From Rosa chinensis (taxonomy: Eukaryota; Streptophyta; Magnoliopsida; Rosales; Rosaceae): a stretch of 64,000 nt of DNA. The DNA lies in contig NC_037090.1 in assembly GCF_002994745.2 (NCBI RefSeq), positions 744,001-808,000 of the forward strand, read 5' to 3'. Under the pieces are notes generated by a model. The model saw nothing but the letters and a program-made list of their open reading frames with translations, had not been told where the DNA came from and searched no databases. This document shows positions 33,598-44,389 of this stretch, piece after piece. Position 1 is the stretch's first letter. Each line of letters opens with the position of its first letter. A program made the translations under genes and the position numbers.

Positions 33598-34630
33598 TTA
33601 CACTGTCCAACCAATGCCTGAGTAACCATGACATGAGTGTAAACTTAATTGAAGCCAACTTTCATCAAAGTTAGTGATGCTGCTACCTTTAATCAAACTA
33701 AATCTCGAAAAATTGTAGAGGATTTCAGCTATCCTCCTCTTATATGTTAACAAAGAGCAACCGATGGTGCTATATGTCAACATAGGACAATCAATGGTGC
33801 TCAAATTCTTACAGTGATGAAAACTGCTCCTCCTCTTGGATATTAACAGAGTGATCAATAGTGCTCCTTCTCCTGTAATTGGAAAAATAGGTCGAACTTT
33901 GCATTGCATTATTCGTTCCTTCGGCCTGGTGATACAGATGCAGTGTTCTTGTTTATAAGAAGGTGGAGACTCCAAGTCAACACCATTTGTATAACTTCCA
34001 TCCTTCAACAGTCCATCACGCCCAATGTTTATTCTGCAAGATCAAGCCCCCACCGTTTCAGCTTCAAACAACCAACGTCTGTAGATGATTCAGAAACACA
34101 ACAACTCAATTGAGGATCAACATCGGCATCAGTATCCGCATCTTCAGTCTCCGCTTCTTTCCAAATCAAAGGCATCACATTTCCTCGCAATTTCCACTGC
34201 CAAAACCCTAAACTTCCTCAGTCCCTAATCAAACTTGTTCCTATTGCTCCTACGTCTCACAACTCCTCTCCACCCAGTCAGGGATTAAGGAACCCAGTAA
34301 TCGGTCAGAACTTCCATAGCAAACAAGTAATTGGACCAGAGCGCAACACTTTGCTACTCAGAATCAGTATCTGTGTGGACTCTTTGCTCACACTGGTAGC
34401 AAGATAAATATTCATGGGATGACGAAATGATGAAGCAGTAGGAGCACAGCTCCATGAAATCAACATGAACGACGCATTTCTTGCATAAAAAGACGATAAG
34501 CCACTCGCTGTACAGGATTTGTAGCTTGTTCTTGGCTTTGGCGAGGTCAGATTTTGAGAGATTTGGCGAGTCCCCTGTTTCCTTGCTTGGGTTTCACTGC
34601 TTGTCACTGAATCATAATTAGGTTAAGGAA
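33598..34630 (-). pseudogene. Degenerate tandem copy of the LLTYKRR zinc-finger gene
   Basis: The minus strand is homologous to the gene at 35740-36690 along most of its length but broken by frame changes. The 5' part (34600-34300) read in shifted frames gives KLQILYSEW, ELCSYCF and a Cys/His pattern like the intact copy. The 3' part (34008-33598) starts NGVDLESPPSYKQEHCICI and contains TIDCPMLTY and SLLTYKRR. Several zinc-binding cysteines are lost, so this is a dead duplicate. Confidence 0.75.
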
Positions 34631-34739
34631 CACATATTCCTTTACTCTGCCCACCTTCCAATATCCATTGCAAAGTCTCATTTCAGAAAACTAAAATGTC
34701 CAACAATTGCAAGGAAAAAACAGAAGAATCCTATACAAA

Positions 34740-35360
34740 AATTAATAAGAGCGTTCTGTTTTTCACAGTCCAACCAATACCTTTGGAAACATGCCAAGTG
34801 AAAAGGATCTTTAACATAGTCTAGAATCTTATCATGAATTGAAGTTACTTCCCCTACCATTTAGAAAAGGTTGTAGCTTTCTAGTGGTAGACTTGTTGTT
34901 TGGCTTTAGCAGGCATGCATCTGTATTGACATTATACCAATTTACATTGATATTAGACTTCTAAATCTTGTGATATTTGATCATTAGTTCATTACCATTA
35001 CAATCCAAAAAAATAATAAATAAAAACATTGTGAGTTCTTGTCTGAGCACACAATATGATATTTGAAACTGCAACTACACGAAGAATCATACAGTGACTA
35101 TGCATTCAAGAAAACAGAAAGAACTACCAGAATTCAGGAAAGGCCCTCAAGACTAGTTATTCGGCAAGCATGGAGAATTTGGTTCTCCTACTCCTATATA
35201 CTAACATAGAGCAACCATTGGTGCCTGTGCTCTGATATGTTAACTTAAAAAGTGTGATTAATGGTACTCTCCTACTCTTTTTACACTGTCCAACTAATTC
35301 TTTTGAGTAACCGGGACAAGAGATTGTAAACCTAGTCTAGAAACCTCAGATTTAATTACG
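34740..35360 (-). pseudogene. Further short relics of the same gene family
   Basis: The 3'-end phrase CACTGTCCAACCAAT/CAGTCCAACCAAT, followed by a GAGTAACC-like stretch, occurs at 33600, 34768 and 35287. The block at 35190-35290 retains decayed LLTYKRR-type units (TATATACTAACATAG, TATGTTAACTTA). This indicates at least two more partial duplications. Confidence 0.5.
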
Positions 35361-35739
35361 GTTAGTTTCTCTGCTTCTGACAAGAGACTGTTTCTTCCAG
35401 CTATCAAACTAAACTTTTTCCTTCAGCTAGCACGCATATGTGATCACAACAATGAATTAGACCATATATAGTATATCTTTAATTCTTAAATGTAAATCAA
35501 TGTTATCTTCATCATTACGAACCAAAATGCAGGAAAAATGAATCACATTGAACTCTGGCATGGCAACACAACATGATATCTGGATTAATACTAGATGAAT
35601 ACTCATACAGTGTCACTAAGCATTCAAGAACAAGCCAATTGGAAGCACATGACTGTCAAAAAAAAAAAAAAAACCAAAAAGGAAAGCGCAAAATTCAGCA
35701 AAAGCAAGAGGTTCTATCCTACCTCTGAACTATGAGGAT

Positions 35740-36690
35740 TCAGCACTGACCCTCGAGCTGCATCTTTGAACTCGCGTAAACGATTTCAGGTCTCCTCCTC
35801 TTATATGTCAACATAGATTGATCAAAGTTCCTCCTCCTCTTATACGTAAACATAAACCGATAGTCAACACTGCCTCTCCTCTTATATGTCAACAGAGGGC
35901 AATCAATCTTAAAGCAGTCAACAATGCTCCTCCTCTTGTATGTCAACAGAGACAGATCAACACTGCTCCTCCTCCTGTACTTGAAATAATAAGGATCAAG
36001 CTTTGCATTCCCAATTTCGACTTTCGGCAAAGCGATGCAGTTGCAGTCATCTTGTTTATAAGACGGTGGAGACTCCGATTCGACACCATTTGAGCAACTC
36101 CCTTGTCCTTCCTTCAACGGCTCATCATCCCCAATCTCTTCTTCTTCTTCTTCTTCAACACCATCAAGTCTCAAGCACCCGGCCTCCTCCTCTGTAGATG
36201 AATCAGTCGAATTTGGATCACATTTCCTCTCATACTTCAAAACCCTAGATCTCCCCAATCCCAAATCCGCCCTACTCTTTCTACCACTACCGACGTTTCT
36301 ACTTCTCCTCCACCTGGCCAGCGACTCCGACACCCAGCAATCGGCGCAGACAGAGACCTCGTCGGCGGCCGCAGACGACGACCCGGACCAGACGGCGGCG
36401 CTGCGGTACTCGGAATCGCAGTCCCTGTGGACTCGCCGCCTGCACTGGCGGCAAGAGAAGCAGTGGCCGGACGACGAGTCGTTGAAGCAGTAGGAGCAGA
36501 GCTCGGTGGATTCGACGCGGGCCAAGCACTTGTTGCAGAGGAGGACGATTCGCCACTCGCTGTAGAGAATCTGAAGCTTGTTGTTCTGGGAGGATTTGGC
36601 GAGGTCGACTCTGAGGTGGCAGCAATGGCACTCCGTCAGGTTCGGCAACTCCCGAGTCTTCTTCTTCTTCTCACTGCTCGTCGTCGTCGT
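35740..36690 (-). CDS. Cys/His-rich zinc-binding protein with C-terminal LLTYKRR repeats
   Basis: 316 aa if started at the ATG at 36690 (MTTTTSSEKKKK); an upstream in-frame ATG at 36780 lies before a TATA-like TTAAATAC at about 36757 and is less likely. The N-terminal half has a PHD/RING-like spacing of Cys and His: CHCCH, CNKC, CSYC, CFSCRQC, HRDC, CADC. A basic Arg-rich linker, an acidic run (EEEEEEE) and then about five copies of a 7-residue motif LLTYKRR/FTYKRRR separated by Ser-Val-Asp-rich spacers follow. The KRR clusters could act as nuclear localisation signals. I do not recognise a characterised family; a plant-specific PHD-like protein is the most that can be said. Degraded copies lie downstream at 33598-35360. 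Confidence 0.8.
   Translation of the reverse strand, partial: TTTTSSEKKKKTRELPNLTECHCCHLRVDLAKSSQNNKLQILYSEWRIVLLCNKCLARVESTELCSYCFNDSSSGHCFSCRQCRRRVHRDCDSEYRSAAVWSGSSSAAADEVSVCADCWVSESLARWRRSRNVGSGRKSRADLGLGRSRVLKYERKCDPNSTDSSTEEEAGCLRLDGVEEEEEEEIGDDEPLKEGQGSCSNGVESESPPSYKQDDCNCIALPKVEIGNAKLDPYYFKYRRRSSVDLSLLTYKRRSIVDCFKIDCPLLTYKRRGSVDYRFMFTYKRRRNFDQSMLTYKRRRPEIVYASSKMQLEGQC
35795..35995 (-). repeat. Coding minisatellite for the LLTYKRR repeats
   Basis: Units of the form CCTCCTCTTATATGTCAACA (plus strand) recur about every 30-54 bases and encode TYKRR plus spacer. Confidence 0.8.
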
Positions 36691-36778
36691 CATTGAAATC
36701 GAAGAAGCCCTTTGGGCTTTGGAAATTTTGGGGAAGACGACCGATTTAGGGCTCCCTGTATTTAATTGATACCCCAAC

Positions 36779-36860
36779 ACGACGTCGTCTCCAGCATTTA
36801 ATTACTGAATTGGAGTACGAAAGCGACGTCGTTTTTGTACTCTAACATGACGTCATTTTT
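36779..36860. promoter_or_regulatory. Cluster of ACGT-core elements upstream of the zinc-finger gene
   Basis: Three ACGT-core sites lie within 80 bases: ACGACGTCGTC (about 36779), GCGACGTCGTTTTT (about 36821) and a perfect CRE-type TGACGTCA (about 36848). Such sites bind plant bZIP factors of the TGA/HY5 type. Confidence 0.5.
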
Positions 36861-37480
36861 ACTGTTATACATGCATTAATGTATCTTGGATACATCAAAT
36901 TAAATAAATTTGATATAGGAGTAGACTGACTACATGCATAAGTTAGACCAACTTAACTTGAACTCAAATTAGTCTACCTTTGTGTAGAGCTAGTCTATCT
37001 CTGTATCAATTGTAGTCTACTTAATGTATCGCATGAACTAGTCGCTTTGTTTTGGTGAACTTGCTGAGTGGTCGTCTGTATTCCACAATCCTTCCGAGTT
37101 CCGACCATCTTTAATGCTTGCAATTTGAATCACCCAAAACAACAACATACTTTACATTCAAAATCAAGTTCATTACAGCTGCAGTATCATCCATTCTTTC
37201 TCCGCAATGAGAGCAAGAAATGGCACTTTACACAGAATTATACTGGAAGATATTTACACTTTAAAGATGCCGGTACAAGCTCCTGAAGATATTGTTTTTT
37301 AGCACGAAAATGTTCATCTGGTCAGTTATTGACTAGGAAAATAATGTTAATAGTTATATCCTCAAAGATAAAAGGGCATAGAAAACAGAGTTGTGTATGC
37401 TTGCCCAGCTACAAGAGAATACTAGTGTAAAGAACCAGTAAGCACCAACAGCATATGTCATCAGCTCAAGCCACAAAGTC
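36861..37480. other. Intergenic
   Basis: No supported coding region. The sequence toward 37480 may be the distal 3'UTR of the MUSTANG transcript. Confidence 0.35.
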
Positions 37481-37499
37481 TTCATGCCGAACAAATGAC

Positions 37500-38345
37500 A
37501 TTTTTGAATAAGAAATCAATTGCAGGAAGTAGAATCCAGGGAGTAGGTACTCAGAACATATTCGGGTATTATCAGGGTGACCATCATATCTTCAAGAACT
37601 GTTGCAATGAAGCAACACGCAATGTACAAGAAAACTACTTGGATGGAAATAGTGCGAATGTGGGGAAACAACAACTCACAAGAGCACCATCTCTTTGATG
37701 TATTATTTAGCAAGACCAAACAAGCAGTCTTGCATCCGTTGGTTGAGCATTCAGTCTCATTCTGGGTCATGGACGCACATTGAAGCTGTCAAAACAATCA
37801 AGTAGATAAAAGTTGTGAAGGGTATGAAGTTAAGGCAACAAATATATGGACATATAAATCTATTATACTTCTGAATCCAATAATGTCACAAAGTACAACA
37901 ATATGTTCATACTTACCAGAACTTTGGAAACACCAGTGAATCACCAGCAGATATCGATAGAGAAGCACTGAAGGGTATCCCCATTGACTGACAAAACCAA
38001 GTGACATTTATGCCTGGACAAAAATAAGAGAATTGATCTAACAAGAGGAGGACATTGTAAACAAAATCAAAGAGCATTTCAGATATACAATATAACTTCG
38101 CCATGCTTAGGTATAGAGCCAGAAAACCACAGAGATGCTGCCACTATGTGCACATGACAAATAGACAGAACTGTGCCGAAAAGGACTGAATCCTTATTTC
38201 ACATTTATAGAAACTACTTAATTAAAACATACATTATCATTACAAACATCCCACTGACTCTATTGCATTTTTCGAACAATGAAAGGAAAGTGAGCCAGAA
38301 ACAAGGGAGGGAAAAAGAAAGAAAGATCTAACGAGCTACTTCAGG
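37500..38345 (-). other. Possible spliced 3'UTR of the MUSTANG gene
   Basis: On the minus strand, downstream of the MUSTANG stop, good splice signals define a 97-base internal exon at 38013-37917 (acceptor TTTTTGTCCAG, donor TCTG/GTAAGTATG) and a further exon starting at 37785 (acceptor TTGTTTTGACAG). Neither has conserved coding potential. A spliced 3'UTR, or an independent non-coding transcript, are the two readings. Confidence 0.4.
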
Positions 38346-40238
38346 TCATATTGGCAAGGTGCATTTCTTTTGAGAATGTCCTAACATATGGCACCGACCA
38401 CATTGAACAACTCTCTTTGGGCGCTTGAAGTTCTCTACACGAAGGACCTTCTTTTTCGGTCTGCCAGGGGGACGCCTAGTCTTGGGTGGACGAATCGTGA
38501 TATCAACCTTGGCGCTCCCACCCTCTGTTCCTTCACTGGGCTCATTCCATAAGCTCTTGTCTGGAATAGGATGAATCATTTGTGAATAGGTCTCTCTGTA
38601 ACTTGCTACTGTGAAGCAAGGCTCAGCAAATAAAGGGACATTGTGTCCACAAGAAATAAGTGCAGCAGCAGCATGCGCACAAGGTAAACCATATATATGC
38701 CAACGACGACATGAGCACACTCGAGTTCTTATATCCACGATATTTGTCCGTTCAGTTGATACAATTTCAAATTCAACTTCATTTGCACGAAGCACTTGAT
38801 AGCAGCGAGCATCAGCAATTGCCTCTAAAATTCGCTTCTCAGCAGAAGGTACTAGAATCGATGTCAACCTCATGCCCATATCCCTACGATCATTAAACCA
38901 CGATGCCAACTGATGACGAATATGCTCCATCATTTGCACAATAGGGAGCTCATGGCATTCAAGGGCCCAATTATACAGCAGCTCTGTCACCCCGAGGGTA
39001 AAATGGCCAAATCGCACACCTTCAAAGTATGCTACAGCCCAAAGTTGAGGAGGGAAGTGTTGAAACCATGGAATCACGTCTTGTGAGATCTCCATCATCT
39101 CTGCAATCTTGCTCTCAAATTCAACTGCAGTGAGAGCATAAACAGCATTCCAGAAGATATTCACCAACTTTGTGTTCTTAAATGTATCACGGAAATTTTC
39201 ACTTACATAACGCAGACAAAAACCATGAAAGGCACTTGGGAAATGAGTTTCCACGGCTTCCACAATGCCCTTTTGTCTTTCAGAGAGTATTGTAAGTCTA
39301 GGCATGTTGTCAGTGTTTACTCCAAGAAGCTTTCGTAATTCTGACATAAACCACATCCAATTCTCGTCACTTTCAACATCAACAATAGCTATTGCCAGTG
39401 GAAATAATGCATCATCAGCATCAACAGATGCAGCACAGAGTAATGTACCCAGGTATTTGCCTTTAAGATGTGCTTTGTCAAGTTCTAAAAGTGGTCTACA
39501 AGCATGTATAAACCCATAAATTGATGCACGGTAGGAAACAAAGAGCCGCTGGAAACAATTTTCTTGTCCAGAGGCAAAAACTGAAGCAATGCTTCCTGGA
39601 TTGTTTTTCCTTATTTGCTCACAGTAGGCAGGAAGAAGGCGATATCCTTCTTCAAGAGTTCCATGAAGCGCTGCCATGCTACGCTCCTTGCCACGCCACG
39701 CCTGCATGTAAGAAACAGCAACCCCATGCTGATCACGGATATCTTGCAGGATCTCTTTTGGTTTATATCGTGGATTATCCCGAACTCGAGCTTCCACAGA
39801 CCTAGCAACCCAACCTACTGATGCTTGCTGATGATGAAGGTGGCGGACTCCTTCACAGGTATGCTCACCATGCAGGGTTCTTATTGTAAAGGTGGGAACT
39901 CCAGGACATTTTGCTACATGGACACGCCATGGACAGCCTTCTTTGGAGCACTTGGCTATAAACCGGCTTCGATCTGATTTGACGATACGAAGATCAAAAT
40001 GCATTGCAATGGCAACATCCTTCAATGCTCTTCGGCAGGTTTCAACATCAGGAAATTCTTGCCCAATAGCTAATGCATAGTCTGTCAAGCTTAGAGAATC
40101 ATCGGGTACAGGAACTAGAGAATGATCTTCCATGAATATATCGGCAGAAAGAGCAGAAGTATCACAGGATTCTAACCCCTCATCCTGACGCACATTAAAA
40201 CTTGTCTCCACGGGTGTGTTGTAAACACTGCACGACAT
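38346..40238 (-). CDS. MUSTANG-type domesticated Mutator-like transposase
   Basis: 630 aa from the ATG at 40238, chosen because a splice acceptor (TCTAACAG) lies just before it. Order: MuDR N-terminal DNA-binding domain (RFIAKCSKEGCPWRVHVAKC), MULE transposase core (LLELDKAHLKGKYLGTLLCA, LTILSERQKGIVEAVETHF), SWIM zinc finger CSCRRWHIYGLPCAH (about 508-527), AT-hook-like RRPPGRPKKK (588-597) and a CCHC knuckle CGRCHMLGHSQKKC (613-626). MUSTANG genes are long-domesticated Mutator transposases that act as host genes in growth and flowering in Arabidopsis. The long uninterrupted frame, the 5'UTR intron and the absence of terminal inverted repeats nearby support a host gene. The second catalytic Asp position reads Glu (LSERQ, against ISDKQ in the MULE relic at 57900-62744). 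Confidence 0.88.
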   Translation of the reverse strand: MSCSVYNTPVETSFNVRQDEGLESCDTSALSADIFMEDHSLVPVPDDSLSLTDYALAIGQEFPDVETCRRALKDVAIAMHFDLRIVKSDRSRFIAKCSKEGCPWRVHVAKCPGVPTFTIRTLHGEHTCEGVRHLHHQQASVGWVARSVEARVRDNPRYKPKEILQDIRDQHGVAVSYMQAWRGKERSMAALHGTLEEGYRLLPAYCEQIRKNNPGSIASVFASGQENCFQRLFVSYRASIYGFIHACRPLLELDKAHLKGKYLGTLLCAASVDADDALFPLAIAIVDVESDENWMWFMSELRKLLGVNTDNMPRLTILSERQKGIVEAVETHFPSAFHGFCLRYVSENFRDTFKNTKLVNIFWNAVYALTAVEFESKIAEMMEISQDVIPWFQHFPPQLWAVAYFEGVRFGHFTLGVTELLYNWALECHELPIVQMMEHIRHQLASWFNDRRDMGMRLTSILVPSAEKRILEAIADARCYQVLRANEVEFEIVSTERTNIVDIRTRVCSCRRWHIYGLPCAHAAAALISCGHNVPLFAEPCFTVASYRETYSQMIHPIPDKSLWNEPSEGTEGGSAKVDITIRPPKTRRPPGRPKKKVLRVENFKRPKRVVQCGRCHMLGHSQKKCTLPI

Positions 40239-41640
40239 GACACCTCCTGTTAGATATAGAAACATCAATAAAAAGACCAAGGGAGTAGTATTTCTATTTG
40301 TGTGCGTACATATGATAATGCACATGAATAACGAAAAAAAAACAGGAGAACAATACCAGTACTAACTAATAACTAGTTATAAAAAAAGGGTGCTTTTGTT
40401 GATTCAATAACATCTGCATTTCACGGTGTATACCCTTCCTTAGATATTGAATGCATTATATCCTTTCACGATTAACCTCACCTGTAAGGCCCAAAAAAAA
40501 AAAAAAAAAAGACCAATCAGCAGTTTACATTGACTTTAAGAAATATAAAAACAACAGTTTCCGGACAGAACAAAAACCCACTCTTGCCTTAAGTTTCACT
40601 TTAACAGTTAATAAGCTTTACTTTAACAGTTCTAGGCTACAAAACACCTCATTCCCCAAAGATATATGGCAAATCATCCTAATATTGAAGGATTATGCAG
40701 AAGTCGAACAATTTGACTTTAAGACAATCTTCTAGGAACTCTGAGAGTTATCACTTCTTATCCATTACCCCCTGAACACAATGTAGGCCAAACAGCTCTA
40801 GAACTAAGACCAGATTCGACTGCATAAAAGGCAGAGTTAGGCTGCATAAAAGACCATATTCCTTCCTCAAGCCCGAACATCAATTTCCTAAGCCAGATTT
40901 ACAGCTAACAATGGAATTACTCACTCATCATCCTAACATTGGCAGACTGCGCATGAGTCCAAGAATATGACTTGAAGACGTCTTCTAGGTACCCGAAGAG
41001 TTTTTGCTTCTCATCCATTACACGCCGAACACAATGTAGGTCAAATGACACTAGAACTAAGACCACACTCGACTGCATAACAGCCGCAGCTCATAGAACA
41101 GTAAATGTGACCATTTGAGTCAGTGAACTAACTCACCCACAACCCAATGCTCCATAACAATTCCCCAGCTCAACTCCCAAAACCAGAACTTCAAAAACCC
41201 AGAATTTTAAACCAGAGAATCTGACATTTTCCATTGAAGCAACAATTGGGTTTCTCAGAACGGATCTAAAACAGTAATCCAGAGATCCCAATGCCCCAGA
41301 GAGCATGAAAAATCAGGACTTTCAGAAATGGGTTCTCCTCCTTTTCAATTGAAAAGACGATTCCTCGAGAATAGTATCAAAAGGAAAATCAACAAGTTTT
41401 CTGCTTTGATTTCATTCAACTTTAGTGTTTCATATTTTGGTGGAGAAAAAAACTATGTAAGAGGGAAAAGAGGAAGAGGGAGAAGAAAAGGGGAGAGGAG
41501 AAACAAAAGTACCTGGTGTGTGAGATTAAGTGGGTTTCTGCTTCTTCTGATGAAGATGAGAAGATGCAGTTCGCCTGTTCAGGTCTTCTTCTTCTTCTTT
41601 GTCTGTTCTTCGAGTCCGGCAATTCGAAGAGATAGATAAA
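40239..41640 (-). other. 5'UTR exon and ~1.27-kb leader intron of the MUSTANG gene
   Basis: A non-coding first exon at about 41640-41514 ends CACACCAG/GTACTTTTG. The matching acceptor is at about 40246 (ATATCTAACAG). The exon is rich in GAAGAAG. The intron contains an old duplication: 40671-40850 and 40924-41100 match imperfectly (CATCCTAA.ATTG, CTTCTAGG, GAACACAATGTAGG.CAAA). Confidence 0.6.
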
Positions 41641-42660
41641 CCAAACCTAACAAAACCTTTTGTCCTTCTTTTCTTTTTTATGTCCTTTTCTTTTTTTTCT
41701 TGTTTCTCGTTTTGGGTTTTTCTCAGTAACTCTATATTTTCAAAATCGTCAAACTCGTATTTGAAAGAAAAAAAAATTATCTGAATGTGAATTAGAGATT
41801 TTTATTTTGGAATGCCTCTTATTTTATCTTCCCAGATTTAAAAAGAAAATTAACTTTTTTTATCTTTTAGAGAAGATATTTTCACTCTTTTATGCCGATT
41901 ATGTATTCTTTGAAGTTTAATTTTGATTTTTTGTCAAATTTTATTTCTTTTGTAAAATACTTATGATTGCTATAGCGTTGCATTTTGTTTTTTACGGTAG
42001 CTCCATCACATTAATTGAATTTTCATATTGATTGTGCTCAACTCACGTCATCATACCAATTAAATTTACATATCAGTTTGAATTTATATGTCGGTTGCGC
42101 TTTGATTCAAACAATATAATAGTCAAATCAAAACTTACACCGAAGGAGTTAATCTATTGGAAATGAAGAGCTTGTTAGAAAATAGAAGAACAATATAGTT
42201 GTCACATCAAAACTTTCACACTGAGGGAGCCTATCTATCGGAAACGAAGAGCTTGTTAGAAAATAGAAACAGCGAACTCGAATGGCAGCATGTACGACAG
42301 CGGACAGAAGACAACAGGATATGGGAATTCTTACACAGAGCCAGAGTTTTGGCTCTGAGATCAAAACTTGAAGTAGCTATATGAAGTATCAACACCAACC
42401 ACATTCAAGCATACAAGCTAAAGTTCAATCATACTCAATTCTTGACAAATGAGGTCAGTTGATAGAAACCAATACTATTATATACTGAGGAACCAATACT
42501 TTTATCTTTATACTTCACACATCAAAGTAATGCAGATCATTCATTAATCTCAATTGCAGCAAATTACAATGTAAAAGGAGTCCTTCTTTCCTTTTTCTTA
42601 AATTACAGAATAGTAACAGCAAATAAATAAAAAATCAAACCCTTAATTCAGACGAATCCT
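41641..42660. other. Intergenic with a short tandem duplication
   Basis: Promoter region of MUSTANG, then AT-rich DNA. A block with CGGAAACGAAGAGCTTGTTA is duplicated at 42128 and 42207 (period about 80). No gene was seen. The 3'UTR of the F-box gene should lie at about 42560-42667. Confidence 0.5.
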
Positions 42661-42667
42661 ACTAAAG

Positions 42668-44161
42668 CTAGGACTTCCTCTTTGGCCTGACCTCAATGCC
42701 TTGAACAATAAGACCACCCTTCCACTGACCACCGCTGGTTTCCAAACAAGTCATTTCCAACTCCCCATCTACTCCTCCTTCACAGAAGAACTCACCCAGC
42801 TCAATCTCCAACCACCCGTCTGCTCTTTCCTTCGGGTATTGATTGTCATTGGTCTCTCTGGGCTGGGATACTTGCACCAAAATGCGGTTTCTCAGGTGTA
42901 GGCCAAGACGCCTTGGCACAATCTGGGAGCTCTGAGTCCGGCCACTATCGGCGACAAGAAACACTGGGTTCTTTGTGGGTTCTTCTCCTCCAACCAGACC
43001 TACACTGACCTCGGCAGGTTGGTAGTCAAATCCATAAGCCGCTGCAGTTGACTTGAACACAAGGTAAGCTTTGTACACAGTCGATGGGGACAGCAAGCGA
43101 GTGTCAATTTTGCCACGGATTTCAAGCCAGCAAACACCAACAAGCTCAGCAACCTCCTCAAATCTGTTTTTGCTTGATTACATTATAAAAAAATGTTAGA
43201 TTGTAAGTCAAAAGTCAAAACCAACCCCTATACAAAGAAGCAAACTAAATTTAGACCTGGACTCGGGCAGAGAAATCCACTTCCAATAGTTAGGAGTATC
43301 AGCCCAAACAATCACAAGGTCCCTTGCAGATACCATGTAACATTTTTTCCCACTCCATTTGTCTAGTGAAAAGCTCTGCACAATGTCAAGAAGAGTCACC
43401 ATCATAGGAATATAGCACATATATATAGGCATATAGCAAATCGAAATAACAAGACAGCTGAAACCCTATTTATTACAGTTTGATCACACACTACAAGAAT
43501 CGAACTCTTAACCTAACTTAATCCTATATATCATTATCGATCTAAGGCTGCACAAACAGGCACATTAACAATGTGCAGAATATCAATCAATTAAGTATCA
43601 ATCAACTAAGGTACAGCCATGTACTCACAATCATCCAACAAATCGATAGATTTAGGTTTCATGTGTACATTCGAAATCAATGAATAAACCAAACTAATTC
43701 GACAATTCACATCAATGTATCTTGATAATGCCAACACAGAGACAAAATAAGTCCAAACATGTTTTAATGTTCACCCTAAAGTTTGACACAAAGTTCCGCA
43801 ACCCGTAGTGGTGTAGTAAATTTACCATTTTGCCATCGTCAATGAGCACTGGATTGTCGCAGAGAGCGAGGTAGAACTCCTTGGATTTGGATCGGCAACT
43901 GGGGGCGTGAGGCCCCGAGTGAGACAGGATGGTGGGAATCTCCGGCGGCAGGAACCTGCTCCAAACGGAGTCGGATTCGGCGGCCGACCTGAAACTCCTC
44001 GAAACCGACGACAGCCGGCACGCATCTGGAGGAGTCGTCAGGGAGATGACGTTGGCTATGCATCCCTCCGGCAAAGCCTGCAGATCCAGCCCCACCGTCA
44101 CAGCACCGCAGGTGATTCCTCCTCCTCCTCCTCCTCGTCCATCTTCTTCATCGTTACGCAT
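42668..44161 (-). CDS. F-box protein PP2-like (PP2-B type)
   Basis: Three exons with GT-AG borders join in frame: 44161-43826, 43375-43257 and 43163-42668, giving 316 aa. The start at 44161 ([15 protein letters not shown]) is preferred to an upstream ATG at 44251 that adds a low-complexity RTRTRTRT stretch. Residues about 27-70 form an F-box ([24 protein letters not shown]). The rest is a phloem protein 2 lectin-like domain: [66 protein letters not shown], ending [13 protein letters not shown]. Members act as substrate receptors of SCF ubiquitin ligases and may bind glycans. A broken paralogue lies upstream at 45225-47660. Confidence 0.9.
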
Positions 44162-44389
44162 GGTTTTCTTGCTGCTCTGTTTCACTGCGTGGTGCCTTGT
44201 TCTTGTTCTTGTTCTTGTTCTCGTTCTTCCTTCGTGTGTTCGTGTCAGCATGGAATTGTGTGGAAGTGTTGGATCTGGTTTTGGAGGATTTATAGCTAGG
44301 GATGATATCTTAGCGGTTAAGTCTCTTTTGTTTTTTCCATTATCAACCGCTGAAAAAGATAGGGGGAACCATTTTTATTATTAGCTATA

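Noticed and set aside
43907..44384. 130- and 151-aa plus-strand frames
   Set aside because: Antisense of F-box exon 1 and its repetitive upstream region.
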